Below the pieces are notes generated by a model. That model worked only from the letters and a program-made list of their open reading frames with translations, was not told the DNA's origin and did not search any database. Positions 30,467 through 38,216 of a stretch of DNA of 64,000 nt are shown here, piece by piece (position 1 is the stretch's first letter; each line of letters starts with the position of its first letter). The position numbers were made by a program, and so were the translations under genes. Origin of the DNA: UBA5066 sp048500275 (GTDB lineage: Bacteria; Acidobacteriota; Thermoanaerobaculia; UBA5066); contig JASNYI010000001.1 of NCBI GenBank assembly GCA_048500275.1, positions 310,001 to 374,000 on the forward strand. The letters run 5' to 3'.

Positions 30467-31960
30467 TCAGCGGGCAAGGACCCGGAGGACCGGGAGGGCG
30501 CCGTCCCCGCCGACGAGCGCTCGGAAACGGGGGTACTGGTAGAGGCCGTAGAGCGCGGCGGGCTCGAGGAGGAGGGCCGCGCGGAGCGCGGCTTCCCCGT
30601 CGAGGGGGACGAGGAGGCCCCCGGCGGCGAGGCCGGCCCTCTCCGGCTCGGCGAGGGTCACGACCTGCCGCCCCTCGTAGCGTCCGTAGAGCTCGTCGAA
30701 CTCCTCCTCGACGCGGACGAGAGTGGCCTTCTCGACGGTCGCGGGCCGGGTCTCGCGCACCTCCTCGAACGGAATCCCGTGGCGGGACAGGAGCTCGCGG
30801 AAGACCGCCGCCCCTTCCGGAACGATCGCGTAGGCCTGCGGCGTCGGAACGCTCCTCTTCACGACCATCTCCGACATCAGGTTCGGTGTCGCGATCGAGG
30901 TCTCCTCTCCGGTCGCCGTCTCGATCACCGGGAACTGCGTGACGCCCCTTCCCGTGCCGGCCCAGAAGTAGTTCGTCGGCAGGAACGCGGGGAGCGGCCG
31001 GACCCGCGCCCGCTCGACCGCCGCGAGGTCCCCGTCACGCAGGGCCTCCGCGGTGAGGAAGCGCCGGAAGAGGACGAGGTAGGCGTCGACGCGCTTGCCG
31101 AGGTCGGCGTGCTCCTTCCCCCCCGCGCGGGTGACCGCCGCCTCGATGATGAAGGAGAGCGCCCCGTAGGCGCCGACGGCATTCAGCCCGCCGTCGAGGT
31201 CGGGCGCCGAGTGACGCTGCTCGTCCCGGGGAGGGACGCCGCCGACCCAGTAGCGGAGATAGCGGTGCCCCGCCTTCTCCACCGCCTTGCCCGCCTCCTC
31301 GACCTGCCGGAGCGCCGCGGCGACGACCTCGCCCGAGTAGAGCGGGTTGCAGAGCCCGTCCATCGTGATGTCGGACCACTTCACGATCCCGCGCCGGCGC
31401 CAGTCCTCGGGGTCCCGCGTGAACTCGTGCGCGTCGACGGCGAGGTGGGGCCGGAACGCACGGACCACGCGGTGCAGCGCCTGCGTCTCGGGCTGCTCGA
31501 GGGTCACGTGGTCGCGGTTCAGGTCGGCCTTCGCCGCGTTCCGCCGGGTCCCGGCCTCGGCGCCGTCGGGGTTGACCATCGGGAGGATTCGCACCTCCAC
31601 GTCCGCAGGCAGGAGTTCCGGGTTCCGGGCCACGTCCCGGACGAGGTAGAGGAGGGCGTCCTTGCCCGAGACCTCGTCCCCGTGCTGCTGCGCGTAGAAG
31701 AGGACCCTCCAGCGCGGCTCCCCGCCCCGCGAGAGCCGGACGACGTAGAGGTCGCGCCCCTCCAGGCTCTTCCCCGCGACCGAGACGGAGACGGGACCCT
31801 TCCCGTCGAGTCCCGCGAGGAAAGAGGCCATCTCGGCGTAAGACGTCGAGCGGGTGAGCGTTCGGTGGTCCTCCGTCAGCACGTGCGCCCCCGGGGCGCC
31901 GGCGGCAGGAGTGGCGACGGCAAGGGCTCCGGCGAGGAGGCTCGCGAGCGTGCGGTTCAT
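30467..31960 (-). CDS. M14-family zinc carboxypeptidase, exported
   Basis: A 497-residue protein with a signal peptide (about 1-22). The peptidase domain (about 30-320) has zinc ligands in AQQHGDEVSGK (HxxE) and the later His in AVDAHEFT, with MVNPDGAEAGTRRNAAKADL, LNRDH and the catalytic Glu in SFIIEAA. The C-terminal third has no recognisable domain. It would trim C-terminal residues from peptides in the periplasm. The ATG follows AAAGGG. It lies 45 nt after the YfcC-type transporter gene and 8 nt before the enolase gene, in one operon. Confidence 0.88.
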   Translation of the reverse strand: MNRTLASLLAGALAVATPAAGAPGAHVLTEDHRTLTRSTSYAEMASFLAGLDGKGPVSVSVAGKSLEGRDLYVVRLSRGGEPRWRVLFYAQQHGDEVSGKDALLYLVRDVARNPELLPADVEVRILPMVNPDGAEAGTRRNAAKADLNRDHVTLEQPETQALHRVVRAFRPHLAVDAHEFTRDPEDWRRRGIVKWSDITMDGLCNPLYSGEVVAAALRQVEEAGKAVEKAGHRYLRYWVGGVPPRDEQRHSAPDLDGGLNAVGAYGALSFIIEAAVTRAGGKEHADLGKRVDAYLVLFRRFLTAEALRDGDLAAVERARVRPLPAFLPTNYFWAGTGRGVTQFPVIETATGEETSIATPNLMSEMVVKRSVPTPQAYAIVPEGAAVFRELLSRHGIPFEEVRETRPATVEKATLVRVEEEFDELYGRYEGRQVVTLAEPERAGLAAGGLLVPLDGEAALRAALLLEPAALYGLYQYPRFRALVGGDGALPVLRVLAR

Positions 31961-32005
31961 GTCGGACCCTTTCCGCCCGCCGGCCGTGCCGGCGGGGCCG
32001 GCACC

Positions 32006-33424
32006 CTAGAACGGCCCCCAGTGCATCAGCACCGGCGGGACGAGGAGGAGGAACGAGAGGAGCATGAGCGTGAGCATGAGCGGCAGGAACCAGCGCGCCC
32101 ACTTCTCCCACGGGATCTTCGCCATCCCGAGGACCCCCATCGTCACCGCCGAGGTCGGCAGGATCGGGTTGATCAGCTCGCAGAGCTGGTAGGCGAAGAC
32201 CATCGTCTGCCGCGTCAGGCCGACGAGGTCGGCGAGCGGCGCCATGATCGGCATCGTCAGCGCGGCCTGCGCCGTCCCCGAGTGGATGAAGAAGTTGATG
32301 ACGCACTGGACGAGGAACATGACCTGCGCCGCGACGACCCCGGGGAGGTGGGAGATGAGCCCCGCCCCGTGGAAGAGGATCGTGTCGAGGACCTGCGCCT
32401 CGCGGGCGATGATGAGGAGCGCCCGGCCGCACGCGATGATGAGGGCCACGTTGACCATGTCCTTCGCGCCCGCGACGAACGCCGTCGCGATGGCGTTGCC
32501 CTTCAGCCCCCCGACGACGCCGAGGACGATCCCCATCGCGAGGAAGAGGGCGCCGATCTCCTCGATGAACCACTGCTTCTCCAGGATTCCCCAGACGAGG
32601 ACGCCCATCGTGCCTGCGAAGAGGGCGAGGACGAGGACGTGGCGCGCGGTCCAGGGCTCGGCCACCCCTGTGTCGACCGGGGTGCTGCGGTCCCGGGCCT
32701 GGTCGATGTCGTAGACGGGGCTCGACTCCGGGCGCTTCTTCACCCGCGCCGCGTAGACCATCACCCACGCGATCATCACGCCCGTCGTCACGAACCAGGT
32801 CGCGACCCTGTAGCCGAGGCCCGAGTAGAGCGGGAGTCCCACGAGCCCCTGCGCGATGCCGACGGTGAAGGGGTTGAAGAACGCCGCGCCGAACCCGGCC
32901 GCCGCGCCGAGGAACGGGATCGCCACGCCGACGATCGAGTCGTACCCGAGCGAGAGCGCGAGCGGGATGCAGATGACGATGAACGGGATGACCTCCTCGG
33001 ACATCCCGAAGACCGACCCCGCGAGCGAGAAGACCGCCATGAGGACCGGGATGACGAGCTTCTCGAGGAACGGTTTCGCGGCGAGCGCCGCGGTCAGCTT
33101 GCGGATCGAGAACTCGATCGTCCCGGTCGCCTGGACGACGCTGAACGCCCCGCCGATGGCGAGGAGGAACGCGATGATCAGGGCGCCGTCGAGGAACCCC
33201 CGGATCGGCGCGACGACGAGCCACTGGGGACCGAGCCAGACCTTCTCGACCTGCTGGTAGGTGCCCGGCACCGTGACCTGGCGGCCCGCCTTCTCCACCG
33301 TCTGGTACGTCCCGGACGGGAGGAGCCAGGCGAGGACGAGGACGAAGACGACGAGGCTTCCGACGATCACCAGGGTGTGGGGCATCCGGAACGAACGCCC
33401 GTTCTCTCTCGCGGCCTCGGCCAT
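32006..33424 (-). CDS. YfcC-family (DcuC/ArcD-like) inner-membrane transporter
   Basis: A 472-residue protein with 11-12 membrane helices. YfcC-family marks include WLLPSGTY near the start, FGMSEEVIPFIVICIPLALS, GFGAAFFNPFTVGIAQGL, FFIHSGTAQAALTMPIMAPL and the end motif CELINPILPTSAVTMGVLGM. Relatives of this superfamily move dicarboxylates, basic amino acids or short peptides; the substrate of YfcC proteins is not settled. A good ribosome site (GAGGAGG) precedes ATG. As first gene of an operon with two peptidases and an enolase-type racemase, it likely imports peptides, acylated amino acids or amino acids. Confidence 0.88.
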   Translation of the reverse strand: MAEAARENGRSFRMPHTLVIVGSLVVFVLVLAWLLPSGTYQTVEKAGRQVTVPGTYQQVEKVWLGPQWLVVAPIRGFLDGALIIAFLLAIGGAFSVVQATGTIEFSIRKLTAALAAKPFLEKLVIPVLMAVFSLAGSVFGMSEEVIPFIVICIPLALSLGYDSIVGVAIPFLGAAAGFGAAFFNPFTVGIAQGLVGLPLYSGLGYRVATWFVTTGVMIAWVMVYAARVKKRPESSPVYDIDQARDRSTPVDTGVAEPWTARHVLVLALFAGTMGVLVWGILEKQWFIEEIGALFLAMGIVLGVVGGLKGNAIATAFVAGAKDMVNVALIIACGRALLIIAREAQVLDTILFHGAGLISHLPGVVAAQVMFLVQCVINFFIHSGTAQAALTMPIMAPLADLVGLTRQTMVFAYQLCELINPILPTSAVTMGVLGMAKIPWEKWARWFLPLMLTLMLLSFLLLVPPVLMHWGPF

Positions 33425-33605
33425 CGTGGGGTGCCTCCTCGCTCGGTCTCTCGTCGGGCCTCTCGCCTGGGGGCGCCCCGGATTCCGGAGTCCCGCGACA
33501 GGACCTCGGGATCATAGAGGGACCGCGGCGGAGGGACGAATTGGATACGGATCGCCACCCGCCCGGCAAGGCCCCGTTCCGTTGTGCCAGGGGAACCCGA
33601 GGAGC

Positions 33606-34493
33606 TCAGGAGGGTGTTTCCGACAGTCCTCCAGGCGATCGGGCCGTCCGGCGGCGGCGGAACGCCACGATCGCGACTCCGGCGATCGCCGCTTCCGTGA
33701 AGAAGTAGGTCGTCGCGAAGACGGCGAACCGGGTGTCGCCGAGGAAGGTGATCGCGACGACCGTCGCGATCGCGCTGTTGCGTGTCGCGAACTCCACGGA
33801 GAGGGTGAAGCGCTCCCGGACGTCGGCCCCGGCGGCCTGCGCGACGACCGCGCCCGCGGCCATGGCGAGGAGGACGAAGAGCGCCGAGGCCGCCGCCGTC
33901 ACGGCGACGTGCTCGACGAAACGTCTCCCCTCGCTCCAGAGGACGAAGCCGAGGAGGAGGACGAGAGCCGACAGGGCGACCCGCCTCAGCGCGGCCTCGT
34001 GCCGGGCCGCGAACTCCGGCGCCCGCGCCCGGACCGTCATCCCGAGGGCGACCGGCAGGACGAGCATTCCGAAGACCTGCGCCGCCAGCGTGCCGAGGGG
34101 CGCCTGGAAACCGAACGGGCGACCCAGCACCAGCTCGAAGGCCCGCGTGAGGAGCGGCACCGTGACGACGGCGGCCACGCAGGAAGCCGCCGTGAGCGTG
34201 ACGGAGAGCGCCGTCGCGGCCCGCGCCAGGTAGCTGTAGACGTTCGAGATCCCACCCACGGGGCAGACGGCGAGAAGGAGCATCCCGGCCGCGATCTCCG
34301 AGGGCACCGGCACGAGCCGGAGGACGAAGAGCGCGATCGGCGGAAGCAGGACGAGCGGCCCGACGAGGCCCGCCACGAGGAGGCGCGGCCTCGAGAGGAC
34401 CCGCCGGAGCTCGGCGCGCGACACGTCCAGCCCGACGACCGTCATGAGGAGGACCGCGCACGCCGGGATCGCGACGTCGAGGACGGGCTTCAC
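33606..34493 (-). CDS. Bile acid:sodium symporter (BASS) family transporter
   Basis: A 295-residue inner-membrane protein with about nine helices and the BASS pattern: LLMTVVGLDVSRAELRRVL, MLLLAVCPVGGISNVYSYLA, GMLVLPVALGMTVRARAP and FATRNSAIATVVAITFLG. The family carries bile acids, pyruvate, pantoate-type acids and other organic anions with sodium. It starts with GTG inside a GTGA overlap with the stop of the sigma-54 regulator gene, so regulator and transporter are translated together. The first 34 residues upstream of this GTG in the same frame are regulator antisense-like and were excluded. Confidence 0.88.
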   Translation of the reverse strand: MKPVLDVAIPACAVLLMTVVGLDVSRAELRRVLSRPRLLVAGLVGPLVLLPPIALFVLRLVPVPSEIAAGMLLLAVCPVGGISNVYSYLARAATALSVTLTAASCVAAVVTVPLLTRAFELVLGRPFGFQAPLGTLAAQVFGMLVLPVALGMTVRARAPEFAARHEAALRRVALSALVLLLGFVLWSEGRRFVEHVAVTAAASALFVLLAMAAGAVVAQAAGADVRERFTLSVEFATRNSAIATVVAITFLGDTRFAVFATTYFFTEAAIAGVAIVAFRRRRTARSPGGLSETPS

Positions 34494-36046
34494 GCCCGCC
34501 GGATCCCGAGCTTCTTCATCCGCGAGCGCAGCGTGCTCGGCTTGAGGCCGAGGATCGCGGCCGCGTTCCCGGGCCCCTCGACGCGGCCGCCGCACCGCTC
34601 GAGGACGGCCTCGACGTGGCCGCGCTCAACGGCCTCGATCGTCTGCCCTCTCCCGGCGACTCCCGGCCCCGCCGGCGCCCCGCCGCCGAAGGCCTCGTCC
34701 AGCTGCAGCGTCGAACCGGGCGAGAGGATGAGGGCGCGCTCGACGACGTTCTCGAGCTCGCGGACGTTTCCCGGCCAGGGATAGGCGGTGAGGCGGTCCA
34801 TCGCCGTGCGCGGGACCCTTTCGATGTGCCGGCCGATCTTCCCCTGCCGCCGCTGGATGAACCACCATACGAGGAGCGGAACGTCCTCCCGGCGCTCGCG
34901 CAGGGGAGGGACGCGAATCGGGAAGACGTTCAGCCGGTAGAAGAGGTCAGCCCTGAAGCGGCCGGCCTCGACGGCGGCGCCGAGGTCGTGGTGCGTGGCG
35001 GCGACCAGGCGGACGTCGACCTTCCGCGTCTGGGTCGAGCCGACCCGTTCGAACTCCCCCTCCTGGAGGACCCGGAGGAGCTTCGCCTGCAGGTCGAGGC
35101 CGAGGTCCCCGATCTCGTCGAGGAATAGGGTGCCTCCGTTCGCGAGCTCGAACCGGCCGATCTTCGTGGCGAGGGCGCCGGTGAACGCCCCCTTTTCGTG
35201 GCCGAACAGCTCGCTCTCGATGAGGGTTGGCGGGATGGCGGCGCAGTTCACCTTCACCATCGAACGCCCGTGCCGCGGGCTGCGCTCGTGGACCGCGCGG
35301 GCGAGGAGCTCCTTGCCAGTGCCCGTCTCGCCGAGCAGGAGGACGGTCGAGCCGGTCGGCGCGACCTGAGCGACGAGGGCGAGCGTCCGCTTCAGGGCAG
35401 GGCTTTCTCCCACGATCTCCTGGAAGTCGTGCGACGCGCCCAGCTCCTCGCGGAGGAGGACGTTCTCCGCAGCGAGCTGGTCCTTCAGGCGGCGGACCTC
35501 CTCGAGGCTCCTCTGGAGCGTGAGGTCCCGGTGCTTGCGGTCGACGGCGCCCGCGAGGATCTGACCGACGATACGGAGCCGCTCGACGTCTTCCGGGGTC
35601 CAGCGCCGCGTCTCGCGGAAAGTCCCCGTCGCGACGACTGACACGAGCCGCCCGCCGACCGAGAGCGGGATCGAGACGGTCGACTTCAGGCCGCAATCCT
35701 CTGCCCAGAGGCGTTCGGCCGCGGCCTCTGGCGGCAGGTCGTCGAGGGAGTTCACGAGGACGGTCTCCCCTGCGAGGAGCCTGCCCCTGAACCACGAGAG
35801 CTCGCGAACCGCGTTTGCCGTGTCGAGCACGACGCCGGTTCGGGCCCACTGGTGCCCCGACACGACGCCGTGCGTCTCGGGATCGAACTGGTAGAAGCTC
35901 GCCCGGTCCGTTCCCAGCTCGTTCACAAGGTGTTCCAGGGCCGCGGCGATCTCCTCGTCCACGCCTTCGGCCGCCACGGCCGCGAAGCGGGCCGAGAGGT
36001 CGCCGAGAAACTGGGTGAACCGCGGTTCCGACAAGGGCAGCTTCAT
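34490..36046 (-). CDS. Sigma-54-dependent regulator with GAF, AAA+ and Fis domains
   Basis: A 518-residue activator. A GAF sensor domain covers about 20-175 (SFYQFDPETHGVVSGHQWAR, STVSIPLSVGGRLVSVVATG). A coiled coil follows (RSLEEVRRLKDQLAAENVLL), then the AAA+ domain with Walker A GETGTGKE, the sigma-54 contact loop GAFTGA, Walker B GTLFLDEIGDL and arginine finger RADLFYRLNV. A Fis-type HTH lies at the end (GNAAAILGLKPSTLRSRMKK). It has no phospho-receiver, so a small ligand is sensed. It is coupled to the symporter gene behind it. I found no well-spaced sigma-54 promoter nearby. Confidence 0.93.
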   Translation of the reverse strand: MKLPLSEPRFTQFLGDLSARFAAVAAEGVDEEIAAALEHLVNELGTDRASFYQFDPETHGVVSGHQWARTGVVLDTANAVRELSWFRGRLLAGETVLVNSLDDLPPEAAAERLWAEDCGLKSTVSIPLSVGGRLVSVVATGTFRETRRWTPEDVERLRIVGQILAGAVDRKHRDLTLQRSLEEVRRLKDQLAAENVLLREELGASHDFQEIVGESPALKRTLALVAQVAPTGSTVLLLGETGTGKELLARAVHERSPRHGRSMVKVNCAAIPPTLIESELFGHEKGAFTGALATKIGRFELANGGTLFLDEIGDLGLDLQAKLLRVLQEGEFERVGSTQTRKVDVRLVAATHHDLGAAVEAGRFRADLFYRLNVFPIRVPPLRERREDVPLLVWWFIQRRQGKIGRHIERVPRTAMDRLTAYPWPGNVRELENVVERALILSPGSTLQLDEAFGGGAPAGPGVAGRGQTIEAVERGHVEAVLERCGGRVEGPGNAAAILGLKPSTLRSRMKKLGIRRA

Positions 36047-36056
36047 TCTAGGTCGC

Positions 36057-36097
36057 GGCCCACGATATTTCGCGGATCACGCGAAATATCGTGGGCC
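36057..36097. repeat. Perfect inverted repeat of a second type
   Basis: Arms GGCCCACGATATTTCGC (36057-36073) and its exact complement (36081-36097); one more G-C pair extends them to 18 bp around the loop GATCA. It lies 11 bases upstream of the regulator's ATG (minus strand), in the 172-base divergent gap. It could be a mobile hairpin element or an operator for the regulator gene. Confidence 0.85.
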
Positions 36098-36218
36098 CCT
36101 CTCTCGAATCACGCCGTCGGCACAGCTCCAGTCAGGACACAAACCATTATTTTAAAGACACTTGTCCCCATGGTCCGGGCATCGCTTTCGACGGCACGAC
36201 GGATGCACATGCGCCAGC

Positions 36219-36482
36219 GTGGACCTGCACATCTCGATCGAGCAGAAGGACGGTCTCCTGACCGTCCGCGTGTCCGGCCGGCTCAGCTCGGTCGGGCTCG
36301 GGGAGCTGCGGAGGGCGTGCCGCGAAGCCGCCCGGGTCCGGCTCGACCTCTCCGACCTCGTCTCCGCGGACGAGGCGGGGACGAGCTTCCTCGCCGCGAT
36401 GCGCGACTCCGGTGCCGAGCTCGGCGGCGTGCCGCCCTACATCGACCTGCTGCTCCGGGCCCGCCTCGCATCGACTCCGTAG
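36219..36482 (+). CDS. STAS-domain protein
   Basis: An 87-residue protein reading as a single STAS domain: strand LHISIEQKDGLLTVRVSGRL, helix VGLGELRRACREAARVRLDL, the loop SDLVSADEAGTSFLAAMRDS where anti-anti-sigma factors carry their phospho-site, and a C-terminal helix. The Ser/Asp loop is similar to SpoIIAA-like proteins, but no partner kinase or phosphatase is next to it. The GTG at 36219 is the most economical start; an ATG 57 bases earlier adds a tail with no hydrophobic or domain character. It precedes a sulfatase gene by 72 nt. Confidence 0.68.
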   Translation: MDLHISIEQKDGLLTVRVSGRLSSVGLGELRRACREAARVRLDLSDLVSADEAGTSFLAAMRDSGAELGGVPPYIDLLLRARLASTP

Positions 36483-36554
36483 GCCCGGTCTCACCGCTCT
36501 TCGACCGCTCTCTTTCAGCTGAACGAACCAACGACGACTCCGAAGGAGGCCCCC

Positions 36555-38150
36555 GTGACCCGACGCAACCCCGTTTCCCTCTCCCTGCTCCTGGCCGCAG
36601 CCCTCGCGGCGCCCGGGGCCCTCGCGCAGGCGCCGAAGCCGGCTCCGGCGGCCAAGGCTCCCGCCGCCAAGGCTCCCGCGACGGCGAAGAAGCCGAACAT
36701 CCTCGTCATCTGGGGCGACGACATCGGCGGCTTCAACATCAGCGCCTACAACCGGGGAATGATGGGCTACAGGACGCCCAACATCGACCGGATCGCCAGC
36801 GAAGGCGCCCTCTTCACCGACTGGTACGGCCAGCAGAGCTGCACGGCCGGCCGCGCCGCCTTCGTCACCGGGCAATCCCCCATCCGCACCGGCCTGACGA
36901 AGGTCGGCCTCCCCGGCGCCCCCGAGGGGATGAAGGCGGAAGACCCGACGATCGCCACGCTCCTGAAGGCGCAGGGCTACGTCACCGGCCAGTTCGGCAA
37001 GAACCACCTCGGCGACCGGGACGAGATGCTCCCGACGAAGCACGGCTTCGACGAGTTCTTCGGCAACCTCTACCACCTGAACGCCGAGGAAGAGCCGGAG
37101 CACCCCGACTACCCGAAGGACCCGGAGTTCAAGAAGAAGTTCGGCCCGCGCGGCGTCATCCACAGCTTCGCCGACGGCCGCATGACCGACACCGGGCCGC
37201 TCACGAAAAAGCGGATGGAGACCATCGACGAGGAGGTCACGGCGAAGGCGCTCGACTTCATGGAGCGCGCGAAGAAGTCCGACAAGCCGTTCTTCCTCTG
37301 GTGGAACTCGACCCGGATGCACATCTTCACGCACCTGAAGGCGGCGTCCGAAGGGAAGACCGGGCTCGGCGTCTACGCCGACGGTATGGTGGAGCACGAC
37401 GGCCACGTCGGGCAGGTCCTCGCGAAGCTGAAGGAGCTCGGCCTCGACGAGAACACCATCGTCATGTACTCGACCGACAACGGCGCCGAGACCTTCACGT
37501 GGCCCGACGGCGGCACGACGATGTTCCGCGGCGAGAAGAACACCCAGTGGGAGGGCGGCTACCGCGTCCCGGCTTTCCTCCGCTGGCCCGGGGTCATCAA
37601 GCCCGGAACGGTGATCAACGACATCGGCGCGCACGAGGACATGCTCACGACGCTCCTCGCCGCGGCGGGCGACACCACGGTGAAGGAAGACCTGCTCAAG
37701 GGACGGAACGTCGGCGGCACGACCTACAAGGTCCACCTCGACGGCTACAACCTCCTCCCCGCGCTCAAGGGCGAGGCGGCCTGGCCGCGCAGGGAGTTTC
37801 TCTACTGGACCGACGACGGCAGCGTCGCGGCCCTCCGGTACGGGAACTGGAAGATCACCTTCCTGCAGCAGGACGCCGAGGGGCTCAAGGTGTGGCAGCA
37901 GCCGTTCACGCCCCTGCGCGCCCCCGCGATCACGAACCTCCGGATGGACCCGTTCGAGCGCGCCGAGCACGAGAACGCCATGGGCTTCCAGCGCTGGTAC
38001 ATGGAGCACATGTTCGTCATCGCCCCCGCGGGCGCCTACGTCGGCCGGTGGCTCCAGAGCTTCCGGGAGTTCCCGCCGCGGCAGAAGCCGGGGAGCTTCA
38101 GCCTCGACCGCGTCATGGAGGCCGTCACGGCGAACCCCGGCAACGGGTGA
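36555..38150 (+). CDS. Arylsulfatase (S1-type sulfatase), exported
   Basis: A 531-residue alkaline-phosphatase-fold enzyme starting with GTG behind GAAGGAGGC. A signal peptide (about 1-25) is followed by an Ala/Lys/Pro linker. The sulfatase core contains metal ligands in VIWGDDIGG (55-56), the formylglycine site CTAGR (Cys96-Arg100) in QQSCTAGRAAFVTGQ, then GKNHLGD, STRMHIFTHL, YSTDNGAETFTW and WEGGYRVPAFLRWP. The site has Ala where the classical CxPxR motif has Pro. The Cys must be converted to formylglycine by a separate enzyme not encoded in this window. It hydrolyses sulfate esters in the periplasm; the true substrate is unknown. Confidence 0.92.
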   Translation: MTRRNPVSLSLLLAAALAAPGALAQAPKPAPAAKAPAAKAPATAKKPNILVIWGDDIGGFNISAYNRGMMGYRTPNIDRIASEGALFTDWYGQQSCTAGRAAFVTGQSPIRTGLTKVGLPGAPEGMKAEDPTIATLLKAQGYVTGQFGKNHLGDRDEMLPTKHGFDEFFGNLYHLNAEEEPEHPDYPKDPEFKKKFGPRGVIHSFADGRMTDTGPLTKKRMETIDEEVTAKALDFMERAKKSDKPFFLWWNSTRMHIFTHLKAASEGKTGLGVYADGMVEHDGHVGQVLAKLKELGLDENTIVMYSTDNGAETFTWPDGGTTMFRGEKNTQWEGGYRVPAFLRWPGVIKPGTVINDIGAHEDMLTTLLAAAGDTTVKEDLLKGRNVGGTTYKVHLDGYNLLPALKGEAAWPRREFLYWTDDGSVAALRYGNWKITFLQQDAEGLKVWQQPFTPLRAPAITNLRMDPFERAEHENAMGFQRWYMEHMFVIAPAGAYVGRWLQSFREFPPRQKPGSFSLDRVMEAVTANPGNG

Positions 38151-38174
38151 GACAGGCCTGAACCTTCCTTCCCG

Positions 38175-38205
38175 CGGGCCATCGACCGCGCCGGTCGGTG
38201 GCCCG
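38175..38205. terminator. Hairpin between converging genes
   Basis: A 13-bp stem with one G-T pair: CGGGCCATCGACC (38175-38187) and GGTCGGTGGCCCG (38193-38205), 5-base loop. It lies between the sulfatase stop and the stop of the second patatin gene, without a T tract. Confidence 0.55.
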
Positions 38206-38216
38206 CCCGTCGATCC

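Noticed and set aside
30779..33517. A 912-codon open frame opposite the carboxypeptidase-YfcC genes
   Set aside because: Highly charged shadow of well-recognised minus-strand genes; no ribosome site and no domain.
33566..33589. Possible sigma-54 promoter (TGGCAC ... TTGC on the minus strand) before the YfcC operon
   Set aside because: The two elements are 14 bases apart instead of the required 5, so they cannot form a -24/-12 promoter.
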